Below are positions 22,726-34,920 of a stretch of DNA of 64,000 nt, piece after piece. A model generated the notes under the pieces. It was not told the origin of the DNA. It saw only the letters and a list, made by a program, of their open reading frames with translations, and did no database searches. Numbering within the stretch: position 1 is the first letter of the stretch; each line of letters begins with the position of its first letter. This DNA comes from Gordionus sp. m RMFG-2023 (taxonomy: Eukaryota; Nematomorpha; Gordioida; Chordodea; Parachordodidae). The position numbers were made by a program, and so were the translations under genes. The DNA lies in contig NC_088776.1 of NCBI RefSeq assembly GCF_954871325.1, forward strand, positions 28,134,508 to 28,198,507. Reading direction: 5' to 3'.

Positions 22726-22745
22726 AAAGAATTAGGGGGTGGACA

Positions 22746-23205
22746 TGTGGTGAAAGTGGAAAAAGAATATTTGTAAAAATTGATATAATATTGGATTATT
22801 GTTGTTTTTGGATATATATATTATTATTATAAAAAATAGAAGTAAAAAAAAATATTTGTAAAAATTTATATAATATTAGATTATTGTTGTTTTTTTGGGG
22901 GATATTATTATTACGATATATTACGATATATATATATATTATTATTATAAAAATTTATTTATTTATCATGAATTGTAATAAAAGTTTTTGTTTTGGAAAA
23001 AAATAAAAGAAGAATAAAAATTATTGTTTTTGGAAAAAATAAAATGTAGATCGAAAAAAAAGAACTTTTACAAAGAAGAAAAAAATTATTGTTTTTGAAA
23101 GAAGAAGAAAAATTTTGGTCAAGTAAAAATTAATTAAAATTAATAATTGAGGGTTAAGTTTTTTTTTAACAATATAAAAGTAAGTGTTGTAAAGAAGCTA
23201 TAAAA
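22746..23205 (+). repeat. 3' LTR
   Basis: Begins TGTGGTGAAAG and ends at GCTATAAAA, followed by the duplicated GGTAT. It has extra AT sequence, including ATTGTTTTTGAAAGAAGAAG, that is absent from the 5' copy, so the two LTRs have diverged by indels. Confidence 0.8.
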
Positions 23206-23449
23206 GGTATAAATTATATTCTTTCGGCCATCTCAATGCACATAAGGAATCATCTTAGAAGATATCGTTGTCTTCCCTATATCTGAAAATATATTTTACA
23301 AGGTAAAAGATACCTTTGCTGGAAGCCACAATTACATAAATTTTTGCTAACATTGAAACCTTCATAACTTATATTAAAAGAATATTTTGTTTCTAGATTG
23401 ACTCTTTTAAATACTTTTAAAGTTAATAATTTAAAGAATAAAAATTGTG

Positions 23450-26400
23450 AAGATGATGGTGGCTGACTCGTATCATTTAGTCTACTTTTGGTTAGGTTTA
23501 TATCTCTATTCTTGTTCTACAAGCAATTTGAATATTCATTCAAATTTTTGGAATGTTTCTATTTAATGATTCGTTTTAGCACCAGATTTGTCTCTTCGAT
23601 TTGATTTTTTGTAAAGTTTCCAAAATTCAAGCATTTATTTCTCCACCAAGCTAAATTCCTCACGAATTCCATGTCAATTTTTATCGTAGTATAAAAATAC
23701 CTTGTGATATTTAGAAATTTTTAAAAATCATAATATTTCCAATATATGCCTGGGGTTTCTACATAAACTAATCTCTCAACTAGGAGAAGCATCTTTTTAA
23801 CTTCTATTAAAGTTAAATTACATTTAATCTTGCTATCTGTCTTTTAAATATTTGTAGAACATGAAAAATATTTTCAATTTCGCATTGGGAAATTTATCTT
23901 GATAAATTGATCTTTCTGTAAGACATTTTTTTGTATCCTTCCAAGATTCAATACCATAGTATAAGAAAGTGAGTATTAGAACTTTAATCGGATATTTAAC
24001 GGTTGATAATTGGTTTGATGACCATATTTTCATAAATGACCTATATTTTGCTCTAGTTTTATATAATTTAGCCATTAAATCTTATAGTATTACTCCTAAA
24101 TATTTTAGATGTTGCACTTCAGCAATCATCTTCCCTTTTATCATTAGATTCATGTGTAAAGGGGTGGATAATGAGGTCATTATCTTAGTTTTATTTATGT
24201 TTATTTCTAAACCAAAGAAACAGGCTTCTATGATAATAATACTATCTACTAGGAATTGAAGATCCGATAATAATTTTCCCATCAGTCAAAGATCATCAGC
24301 AAATTCAAGAATATTAATGTTCCTAATGGACATCAGATCCGGGCAAGATGTTTTAACTTTCTTTATGGTATTCGTAATAAATTAAATAGAAGAAGGGCGA
24401 TAAAACACATCCCTGTTTTAATTTTTACAGGGATTTTTGAATTGGGTGAATTAATTGTATCGAGTAGTTTTTATAAATAGTTTTTATCATATTTAGTAAC
24501 CTCCAAGGCTCTCCGCAACCTAGCTTGTATAATAGAATTAAAAGCTTTTTTTAAAAATCAAGAGCAATGATAACCAAATGCCTTTTCCGTATGATGGCTC
24601 TCTCAATATAAATTTTTAGCGCAATAATGGCTTCAAGTGAATTATGCCCCTTTCTGAACGATACCAATGAGTCTACAAGATCTATTTCCACAATCGACCT
24701 AAGTCTGTTTAAGAATATATTTACGAATATTTTATACACTATCGAATTTAATGAAATCCCCTTCCAGTCTTCAAGAAATTTTGAATTCCGTGTTTTCTGG
24801 AAATAGGATAGCCGTAAGCAATCACTAGGACATGTCCCTTCTTGCTAAGCTCTGATAATAATTAGGAAGAGGATCTCCATGCAAAATATTGAATCAGTCT
24901 TCAAGTAATCACTATGTATATTATCTTATCCGCAGGCCTTATGATTTTTTATTATATAAATTATTTCACTTTTGATAGGGGGGAACCTATCTATGTTTAC
25001 ACTTAGAGCAGTGGATGAAAATTGCGTGCATGACGTGAATTGGGTCATAATACTATGAGGATGTTTTATTTGGGAGGCCATAACTTAGAAGTAGAAGGTA
25101 ATGATAGTGTTGGAGGGAATGGTTAGGTGAATGAGTAGAACAGTAAGAAGAAGACATTGTTGATATGTTATTTGATAAGGAAATTTCTTTCCCACAGTAA
25201 AAATTGGTATAGTGAGAAATCCAAATTTCCATCTGCTCTTCTAGATCTAAAATCATTTTATTATCATGCCTGAGTTTAAAATATTTATCCTTCTTGTAGT
25301 TTGAAGGTTTTATAAGTGCCATTTGTATTGATACTTATTTATTGGCCCGATTCTCAAGATAGTTCCTCTTATCTCTTTGAAATTTGTTACCAATATCTTC
25401 TAAAATGTATTTCGCTCTATTCATCTTGTGGCCTGTCCTCACGAAACTTTCTTGTTTCGGCTGAAATCCAATCAGGGAATCCACCTTTGCCAGGGTAGGA
25501 ATTGGTCGCCACTTCCGTGAAAATAGAGTGAGTATTTTTCCAAAGTAAGTCGGAGGGTAGAGTTTCAACTGAATCCTTTAGACTTAGGAACTTTTCTCTG
25601 ATTTGTTTTACAAATTCATCCTTTATATTTTGATCTCCTAGAGCCTAAATACACACTTAGAACGCTATTTAACTTCCCATTATTTTTTTTCCTCTTATAC
25701 CAGATTTTCGGATCAATCATCATATATAACAAATAAGGAGTTTATGGTCTGAATTGAACAACTTGATGGAGTACTTTAATATTTTTTATCCAACCGATCG
25801 AAATAGTCAATTTGTGACCAAGAATTGTATGATGAGCTATAAGTATATATTTCTCTAACGTCAGGATGTTCGAAGGAGTGTGTCAAACCGAACCTAAACA
25901 CCAAACCGGAATGAACCGCTATATTTTTCTGAAACGTAGCATCAACCGATTCGTTATAAAGAAAATATAAAAAGAGCGAACCGAATTGTTATAAATATTT
26001 TAAACTGGTTCAAAACGGTTTTAAAAAATAATTAATTTAAAATTATTAACCTATATTTGAAATCTTAATTTTCCTTGGGGACTTGCTAATAATTTAGGGT
26101 AAAGTCATATAATTCTACCATTAATAACTAACATCTAATAAAAATCAATTACTGATTTTTAACATTTGAAGAAAAAGGGATCACCAAAAAACATCTTTTT
26201 AAAACTTGGAACTTGATACAAAATATAAATAATCAGAATATTGAAATGTTAGATATTATGCCTATGTGTTCATATATTGGAAAGATAATTTAGATGATTT
26301 TGAAGATTTATTAAAGTTAGAATGCCTTAATAAGAATAATTCTCAGGGAGAAAATTATAATAATTGTAGAAATAGAATATATAATTCGGTATTTGATAAT

Positions 26401-27160
26401 ATAGAGAGATTAGAAAAAGATACTAATCTTTTGAATTATTAGGTAAATGTAAAGAATAGTATGTCAGAACTTTATAAGTTAGCCATAATTGTGCTAGAAG
26501 ATCAGCTACGCAGGTATCCATAGAAAGAGCATTTTCTAGCCTTAAGTTTATACTCTCTTGAGAGAGAACTAAATTAAATCCTAAAATATTAGAAAATATT
26601 TTAGATATTTCTAATTCTCATTTTAAACATAAATAGTATAATTCATTTTATTTATGCGTTATTTTATTCCTCATTGTATTTGCGCATTGTTTTTATCTTA
26701 TTTATTTATGAAATATAAAAAATTAATTTGTCTAATTTATATTTACTAAGTTTAATAAAAATATATATTAGATTATCATGGTTAAATTAAATAAGAAATT
26801 ATAAAAATATAGGTTAAAAAGATTTTACTCTAAGATTAATATATATATGGTTTATGAATAATTTTTTTTAAAATCAAATTTATAAAAACCGGAACAAACC
26901 GAAAAGAACCGTTATAAATTATAAGCCAAACAGAATATGAATTTTTTCAAAAAAAACCGGAATGGAAAAACACCTTTATAAAATTTTAAACTAAAAACCG
27001 AAACGAACCGGGCCGTTATACTTATCGGTGAGAAACCCTGGTTCGAAGAAAGTATTACCGATATGAAGATCTAGATTTCAGCATAGTTCTAACAGTTGTT
27101 TTCCCCGTATCAGAATTTATGTCCAGAACTTCCGAACCAAAGGAGTTAAGTTCTTTATTC
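23450..27160 (-). mobile_element. APE-type LINE, degenerate, interrupted by a hAT element
   Basis: Read on the minus strand: endonuclease pieces (about 27,130-25,620, interrupted at 25,876-27,040), a linker MEIWISHYTNF (about 25,220) homologous to that at 9,310, RT with IFVNIFLNRLRSIVE and SLVSFRKGHNSLEAI (about 24,650), motif A IIALDF plus a frameshifted KAFNS (24,560), motif C EFADDL (24,300), INKTKIM and LKYLGVIL (24,090-24,240), and a 3' tail NLAWWRNKCLNFGN (about 23,640). Many stops and frameshifts. Same family as the copy at 9.1-10.5 kb. Confidence 0.75.
25876..27040 (+). mobile_element. hAT element inserted in the LINE, with 8-bp target duplication
   Basis: GTTCGAAG occurs directly outside both ends (25,868-25,875 and 27,041-27,048). 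The ends GAGTGTGTCAAACCG and CAGGGTTTCTCACCG (inverted) match at about 10 of 15 positions. Subterminal AACCGAAC-type motifs repeat at both sides. Inside, ATQVSIERAFSSLKFILS and NPKILENILDISNSHF (26,500-26,635) form the C-terminal hAT dimerisation region. The transposase is otherwise deleted or decayed. Confidence 0.8.
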
Positions 27161-27164
27161 CGTG

Positions 27165-29640
27165 ACAATTCAGCGCAGCTTCGGAGCAGCGACAATTCGT
27201 GAAAGCGTTAATTCGGCGCGTATCTATTACAATTGCAATTATTATAAATTACTTAGTATAAAAATATAAGGATGATTAAATAGAGGTCATTTTGAATGTT
27301 GGTATTATTTATTTCTTCCTTCATATTTATTTTTACAAAAATCTCAATTTTATTTACTAAATATGTAATATCGAAAAAAATTAACTAATATTTATACCTA
27401 TTTCTTTGATGGACCAATTTACCATTCTAAAAAACATACAATCCAAATCTTTTTTTTTATTTTTTACGCCTAATATTTTATTTTGGGATTTTCTCTTTTT
27501 GTTCAACAATTTTAAAGAATTCAATCATTATTTTTCTCAACAATAAAAATAAAAGTTTACATTCTAAAAAACATAAAATACAAATCTCCTTTTTTTATTT
27601 TTTCCGCCTAACTATTGACAAAAAATTAATAAATAGAATTATATTTTATCTTGAAATTTTGTCATTTCTTCCATTTTAAAAAGTCTGTAAAAAACTTTAT
27701 TTTTTTTCTTTTCCTTCCATAATTTAATCTTTATAATTTCTTTCCAAAATTCAATCATTATAAATTGAGAATTCCGGATAAAGGTATATATTAATATTAT
27801 TTCTGTATATCATTTATAATTTTTATACATTTATTTTTAAGAATGCCTTTAAAATATGTTATAAGTGAACGTGGGTCAAAACAACTTGTTCATGATCAAT
27901 ACATATTCAGGAAAGAGAGAACTATAAATCAAAAAACAATATGAGTCTTATAAATTATTGGAAGGTAGACCTACCCATTGCAAAGGGCGGTGCCATACAT
28001 TAAATGAAGAAGTAATTCTTCATATAGATAATTATAATCATGTGTTAGATGGTACTGAGATATTAAAAACCGAATGTTTAAATAATATTAAAAGACGTGC
28101 CATTGAGGTGACTGACACATCTCAAAAAATTATAAGCATTGCAATAGCAAAGGGTTCCCTACCCCTTCATGCTGCCCTTCCACCCATCGCGTCACTTCAG
28201 CGGGCTAGATCGCTTATAGGTTCTCCATTATCTAACCCGACGAACAGTTATGATCTAGATTTGCTCGATATCTATAGAAAAACATGTTGGCCATTCCTTC
28301 AATATGACAGCAAGCATTTGCACATAAAACGATTGTACCCACAATTTTTGCGCCACCGAATAAAACCCAGATTACATATATAAGGGTCTTGGATGAGATA
28401 AAAAGATTAAAAAATAATCTAAATCCTATATCGGTAATGATCGATTTTGAGCAGGCTGAAATAAATGCCTTTACACATTCATTACCGCCAATAACTGTAA
28501 GAGGGTGTTTTTTTCATATGACCCAAGCGATTTGGAGACATATACAGAGTGATGGCAAATTATTAGCACATTATTTAGATAAAGATGCAGGATATGAGTG
28601 GTCTATAAAAATTAGACTAATGCTCTCTCTCTTACATTTGTTCCCATGGATGATGTAGTTGATGCTTTTAATAGACTTACAAAAACACCATTCTATCATG
28701 ATAATGAAAGGGTCTTATATAATCTTATAACATATTAGCTAATTGGATTAGGAAAATTCTTCGTATTAGAGAAAGACAACCACCAAGGTTTGATGCTCTA
28801 CGGTTGAACAATCGTTAACCGAAGCAAAAATTGTATAATATATTTCTGGTTAATAACCCCCTAGATAAAGAAAGAGGTATCGGGATACGGATGTATATTA
28901 ATTGTATCTGACTATGTAAATCGTCCGATTAATGATTATTTAAGGGGGTATCTCATATAATTTTAATTTACAAATATAATGTATTTTTAATAGCATGTTT
29001 TGTATAGTATATTTATATTTTCTTTATTCACTTTATAAATAAATAAAAAAAATTGTGCGTTAATTCATTCTTGATTTATCTAATAGAAAAAATTAGCCTA
29101 AGGATAATATTTTTTTAAAAAAGGATTTATAGAATTTAAGGATTTTTAATAAATCTAAAAAATGAGTAAGTCTTAATTTGATTTTTTTTGGATCATGGCT
29201 GGGTCTATTTCTAAAAACAGTCGATTTAAATTCTAGCCAAAATAATATGTAAGATTCGATTTCTTTCTTCCATGCCCAAAATCTCGGCTTACATAACAGG
29301 CTACTAATCAACATACCTTATGTGATAATTGGTCAACAAAGAAATAGGTATAAATATTGGTTGTTAATTTTTTTTATATTACACATTTAGTAAATAAAAT
29401 TGCGATTTTTGTAAAAATAAATATGAAGAAATAATTATTAGGACCAACATTAAAAATGATTTCTATTTAATCATCCTTATTTTTTAATACTAAGTAATAT
29501 ATAATAAATTGCAACTGTAATAGATACGCGCCGAATTGACGCCGCGCTGAATTGTCGCTGCGCCGAATTGTCGTAGTGCCGAATTGACGCTGCGCTGAAT
29601 TGTCGCCGCGCCAAATTTTATGCGCCGAATTGACGTGATA
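27165..29640 (+). mobile_element. MULE (Mutator-like) element with long inverted repeats
   Basis: The left (about 27,165-27,410) and right (about 29,330-29,640) ends are inverted copies of each other over more than 200 bases, including GGCGCGTATCTATTACA and AAGGATGATTAAATAGA. Each tip carries a differing number of short units of the GCGCCGAATTGACGCTGCGC type. The interior encodes a FLYWCH-MULE transposase (see 27,842-28,830). Long inverted repeats and this domain pair are characteristic of MULEs. No target duplication could be confirmed. Confidence 0.8.
27842..28830 (+). pseudogene. FLYWCH zinc finger + MULE transposase, broken
   Basis: Starts MPLKYVISERGSKQLVHDQY, then a frameshift around NYWK, then GRPTHCKGRCHTLNEEV with IDNYNHV: a FLYWCH finger whose C and H residues are partly intact. 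Downstream DEIKRLKNNLNPISVMIDFE and AEINAFTHSLP lead to VRGCFFHMTQAIWRHIQSDG, the MULE catalytic region. Short open stretches 27,958-28,383 and 28,389-28,658 lie in different frames. A tail near 28,800 reads VEQSLTEAKI. Stops and frameshifts prevent function. Confidence 0.75.
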
Positions 29641-29649
29641 CTTGATGGT

Positions 29650-31658
29650 GAAATATGACAAAATGCGTTCTTTAATAAAATTTAAACTTTTTTAAAACTT
29701 TTTAAATGCAACCATAGTGGCAAGTAACACAAGCCTTGAATGAACTAGTACCCTAACCAAAATAAAGAATTCTCTTATAGATGACCAGTCATTATCAGAA
29801 TAAATAATGATTGACAATTTTGATTTACGACATTTATAAATTATTTGATTGTCATTTGATATTGTTGAAATAATCGATTTTGAATTTTTTTAAAGTTCAC
29901 GAATGATAAATGATCTTTACAATTTCTTTTTAATGTAATACATACAATGACATATGTCTTTGAATACATATAGTCCAGACGCTATTTCGAAATTAATACA
30001 AGTTAAAATAAATCACTTAATAAAAAATATATATTAACAAATGTAAACTACAACACTTTTAAAATCTAGATGATAATCCCTAGGGTTATTTATAGAATGG
30101 ATGAGTAATTGTATCTAGAAATGCTTGACTAGCTTCCATTATCATCTTTTTTCCAGTCTATTCTAGCGGAGATAGGAGGGGTGGTTAGGGCTGAAAATTA
30201 GATATTTACAAATTTAATAATATAATTTATTTGCTAAATCTATAAAAATAAAGTAAAAAGAACAAGTAATATTTATAAAAATCATAGAATCAGATAATTC
30301 AACCATATTTTAGGGAAAAACTTTTATGTATTTAGATATGATTGATTTTTGAATAGTAATTTAAAATTCAATATTTATGACTTAGTCTAAGGCGTGCCAT
30401 AGTTTTTATTTCGTTTATATCTGGTTTTTATTTATTGATTAGAAAAACTGATTCATATTATTAATTACACCTTTTTAATTATAATGGTATTCCTTTCATA
30501 ATTTCTAAAAATAACCCAAAATATTTTAGCTACACTACCAACTCTAAAAATATTGTGAATATAAAAAAAGTTATTTATTAGATTATGAATTCAATTAAAA
30601 ACCCTCTAATTTACAATGAATGCGTTATTATAGCATGTTGTTTGGCATGAATATGAGTTTGCTGGGAATGTCTAACCCTTTTAAATGCAGAAAGTTTTAT
30701 TTGAAAAATAATGTCTATGATTGTTTGCAATATATAGATTTGGTCGATGCAGCAATATCTTATTATAATAGGTCTATAATAAAAGTATTAATTATTACAG
30801 CAATATATTGTCCTACATCTAAAAATTTAATAGATTACCCACAATATATTTATCTCAACCCCCCCCCCCCCTTCCCCGCGCCTACCCCCCTCAAGAAAAT
30901 TTATTCGAATTGTCCCCCCCCCCCACTTACATGGAGAAGCTGACTACTTCTATAATTTTCCCTCTAACATGATATCAATCTTGGCAATTTATTTTTATTA
31001 TGCCAATGATTTTCTTTAAATTATTTACCAAAGTGGTTGAAGTACTAAAAAATATGAAATATGCATTAATTATAGATATAAATATCAGAAAGAATGCTAC
31101 TATATCTTTGGATGACTTTGCGCTTGGTGCAATATGATAGTTTGTATTTGGTTGGTATTTTTTACCAATAAGCTTTTCCCCTTTAAGTCATCTACCAAAA
31201 GAATAAAACAATAAAATGTTCTAATAAAGTCCCACAATGATTTGGTATAAGTTTCAGATTTTTCCAAAAATTAGGCTAACTTCACGCGTAACCCCAAGGT
31301 GTACATTTTTTTAAAATTTTTCATTCTAGCATAATGCCAATTAATTTTCTTTCTACTGTCTATCAAACGGATTAAATTAATCTACACTTGAGCACTTAAC
31401 ATTTTCAGAATTATGCTTTCAGTCGCTTTTTAATCGTAATCACCACAAAATCAATATTTTTTTTTAAATAACTTGATTAAATTTGTGATTTAAATCAAAT
31501 TGATTTTTATTACTACACCATGATTCTATCAATTCTTTAAAAAAATTTATATACAATAGATTGTATATAAAATATTATTTGTGTAATAAAACCTTTGAAA
31601 TCTTAATTGCTAAGTGTGATTTAAAGTTAACGCTCCGAAAAAAAAATTTATAATGAAT
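29650..31658. other. AT-rich region with poly-C tracts, no gene recognised
   Basis: One unassigned open frame (30,620-30,943) ends in runs of prolines encoded by poly-C tracts at about 30,860 and 30,916, so it is unlikely to be a gene. Otherwise AT-rich sequence. Confidence 0.3.
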
Positions 31659-31666
31659 GTTTTAAG

Positions 31667-32223
31667 TAGAGGTCTGCAAAGTAATTTTTCGCGGCTTGAG
31701 CCGAATTCTAAAATTTTTTGTCAGACCCAGACCCGAGCACACCTTTTTAGATCGAACCCGATGAATAAAAGATTTTTTATAATTTAGGTTATAAAATATT
31801 AAAATATATAAGATAAATTAAAAATTATTCAGGGTTTTTGCTCAAAATTCAAAAATCTTTGCTCTTTTGGAAATCAAAAAAATGTGATTGAGCATGCTCA
31901 AAGATTGAGCAAAATAAAAAAATGTTTTTTGACGTTTTTTTTTAAAAAAAGTTATAAAATTTCCCATTTAGGGAAATTTATTTTTACGAATTTTTGATCT
32001 TCAAAGATTTTGCTAAGATGCTATAATTGTTTATATAGAGAAAAATTTCTGAAACATATAACAATCAACATATTCATATTTGTGAAATAAAAGATATTTC
32101 TATTTTTAATATCAATTTATCGGGTCGGACACATCTTACAGCTCGATCTGAGGCCGAGAAAATTTTTTCAATGTCCGAATCCAACCCGAGGCTCAGGCTT
32201 CGGACAGCCCGTGCGTGCCTCTA
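31667..32223. repeat. hAT-like MITE (TAGAGG...CCTCTA)
   Basis: Inverted ends TAGAGGTCTGC and GTGCGTGCCTCTA. The flanks GTTTTAAG (31,659-31,666) and GTATTAGG (32,224-32,231) match at 6 of 8 bases, consistent with an aged 8-bp target duplication. GC-rich subterminal boxes (CAGACCCAGACCCGAG; GGCTCAGGCTTCGGACAGCC) face an AT-rich core. A relative lies at 2,740-3,334. No coding sequence. Confidence 0.65.
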
Positions 32224-33105
32224 GTATTAGGTGTTTTGTTTTTGTCAAGAAAGTGGCTCTTGATTTATATCTTTTTTTAAATAGTTAACCACATGATCCT
32301 CTCTCCATCTTCGGAGATTGTACAAAATTATGCAAATTTATTTATTTATTCTTTGTATAATTATTTATAAAATATATATTATTATAATTATAAAGAATGA
32401 TATGTAAACAATGAAAAATAAATATAAACTAATATATTACAATTATTTTAGCATATTATAATATTTTTGGGTTCCTCATATATACAGGACCCAATTTTAT
32501 CATATATTTTTCGATAAAGACTTCTGTTTTAGATTTAACTGAGTTAGAAAATCTTATATTTTGGGGATTCGAGATATTTCTTTCCATCTCTTTGCCAATG
32601 ATAGTATGTGTTAGCTAAAACAAATAACAATATTTTAAATAGAAATTTAATCTTAAATACTTTTCTAGCTAAATATTTAAAATCGTCTGTACTATTGATG
32701 CGGCCAATTTTGCAACATTTTTTAAGATAGGGAGTTAAATACTGAACCACGAAAGTAGAGACCTGTCAAAAATAAGTGATTTAAATTTTATATATATTCA
32801 TACTTCATTTCGGAACTTTTCCTTAATTCTATGAACTGTTGTATCCCGGCTAATATTATGATCATTGTTTTTCTGAGTGCATTAATACCATAGTGTTTAT
32901 ATAAATAAATAGAATTAGTTAGATAACTGCCAAATAAAACAATATAAATACTACCCAAACCGAATTTATTTTTCATAAAAATTAAATAAATTGGTGAAAC
33001 TTTATTCAAAATGCTATATATAATATACATATTGGATTCATTTATAATATAAAAATGTATTTCAAAAGCTTGGTTGAGTTCTTATTAGAGATCTAAATTT
33101 GCCAG
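32224..33105. other. AT-rich spacer, nothing recognised
   Basis: Short open frames without motifs. No supported repeat ends. Confidence 0.25.
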
Positions 33106-33108
33106 AAC

Positions 33109-34428
33109 CAGGGATGTCAACTCGAACCCGGACCCTTCTGAACCCTTGCATTTTGGCTAAAGTGGAAAGTCCAAGGGTTCTAGGTGTCATAAAAATTTTT
33201 AAAAATAACAATATTTTTTTAAAAATAATATAAATTTTTTAAAATTTTATTAACTTTTTTGTGGAATTATTTATTTTATCTTCGCGTTTTTCTTTCAATT
33301 TTCTTCCTGGATTTCCATTTAATTTAGAGATTGATATCATTAGTGTAGGTATTAATATTTTATTATGTAAATTTTTTAATGTGCTATGTTATAGAAATAC
33401 GTTGATTATTTTTAAAGTGAATCTGTAATATTTTAATTTATGTGATAATGCACAACACGTTCATCCTCAATTTGTATGATGCTAGAACGATTATTAAGTT
33501 TAACAGATTTCTGTAATGATTTTATTATAGGCATGTGAAGTCATTTTGGAAGATAATTATTGCCAAATAAAGGAACTTACTAGTTATTAGTTCCTTAAAA
33601 TAACAATATTAAGATTTTAGAAAAATTTAAGTTCTTTTTATACGAAATATTAGAAAACATAAAAATTTGAGAGCAACAATATTTGCAAAATAGTGTTGTA
33701 TACTATTCTATATATTTAGACCCTCGATATCAAGTTTTATTGAATATTGAGCAAAAACAAATGGCTAAAGACCATCTTAAGGATTTATGGCATACTCAAA
33801 ACTCCATTATTTACAATATATTGGTTACGACAATACCTACTAGTAGTAGTGATAATAATACTATTGATGATCTTTAAATTTTACTTTTAGATAGAGAAAT
33901 AAAAATCAAATTATCATCAGAAAGCAGGATCAAAAAATGCCTATTGCAACTTTAATAGTAAAGTTCACAGAAGTTATGAGAATAATTAAGGATATAAATA
34001 TTTTAAAATTCTGGGAAAAAAATTCTTCAATATATCCAGAATTATATATCTTATCTAGAATCTTAATGGCTGTACCGGCATTACAAGTACAAAAATTTTA
34101 TAAAGATAACTATCTATTTTAGGTAAGGGTATACGTGAATTTTCATCTGTGAAATATATATTGTCTAATTTACGTGGAAATCTCAAGGATGATTGATATT
34201 TTAGAAGATATTATGATTGTGCGATTGAATAATACATTTAAAATATAAATTATTTCATTTTTAAATTTTTCATTTGTAAATTATGTATATATTGAAGTAT
34301 AATAATAAATGAATGAAAAAAAATCTTATTTTGAGTCATTATTTTTATGTTCCCTGAACCCGGACCCGAGTCTTTTCAAATTTTATTCCTGTACCAGAAC
34401 CCGGACCCTCGAAGGGTTCACATCCCTG
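33109..34428 (+). mobile_element. hAT element with partial transposase
   Basis: The ends CAGGGATGTCAACTCGAACC and (inverted) CAGGGATGTGAACCCTTCGA match over the first 13 bases with one mismatch. Subterminal CCCGGACCC boxes occur at both sides. Inside, DPRYQVLLN with AKDHLKDLW (33,720-33,790) and FWEKNSSIYPELYILSRILM (34,010-34,070) are hAT motifs preceding the dimerisation domain. Stops interrupt the rest. Flanking 8-mers do not match, so the target duplication has decayed or the end is misplaced. Confidence 0.65.
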
Positions 34429-34529
34429 ATAATTGAAATTTCCCGCGAAAAAAACGGGAAATTTCCTTTAAAAATTATAAAAACTATTAATATATTATTT
34501 AAAAAGATGTGATATAATTTCAATCATAT

Positions 34530-34920
34530 AATTTGATATCTTCGTTTGAAGATGAAAACGATTCCAGATCTCTAAAATTTAGCAATTTGTTATTTATCTC
34601 ACAACATCTAAATCTAGGTATCCAAAAAATCGGTTTATGACATCTAACCTTTATAAATTTCATTGTTTTATTAATTCCGTAATATTTTGGGTCAAGTATA
34701 TGAGTAGGGTAATGTATGTCCTAGCAACAATTTTCCGTTTTTATTTTATAAATTGTTCGATCTCTATTTTCTGTGATATCCTTGATATAAATAAATGCTT
34801 CAGGAATGCCAGATAAAGTTGCTTTGTTCACTTCCACTATCTCTATTTGTGTACATGACTTTATAAAATTGTATAGCTAAGCGGTTCAATATCATTTAAA
34901 AAAAATTCATTATCAAACAG
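34530..34920 (-). pseudogene. Possible hAT transposase fragment
   Basis: Minus-strand translation gives GIPEAFIYIKDITENRDRTI and then THILDPKYYGINKT, resembling the 'aHxLdPxyxG' segment of hAT transposases. The frame is broken and no ends were assigned. Weak call. Confidence 0.35.

Larger units (their letters stand above)
17174..23205 (+). mobile_element. Ty3/gypsy LTR retrotransposon, near full length but inactivated
   Basis: Two similar LTRs (17,174-17,540 and 22,746-23,205) both begin TGTGGTGA and share AAAAATTGATATAATATTGG. The 5-bp sequence GGTAT flanks both outer ends (17,169-17,173 and 23,206-23,210), a target duplication of the usual gypsy size. Order on the plus strand: leader with minisatellite, gag with CCHC knuckles, protease, RS-rich repeat, RT, RNase H, an AT-rich gap, a second knuckle-bearing segment, a purine-rich tract, 3' LTR. 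No integrase was found. Stops, frameshifts and a YMND at the RT active site show it is dead. Confidence 0.85.

Noticed and set aside
30620-30943. 107-codon ORF with a proline-rich tail
   Set aside because: The prolines come from poly-C runs; the rest has no recognisable family and no splice structure.
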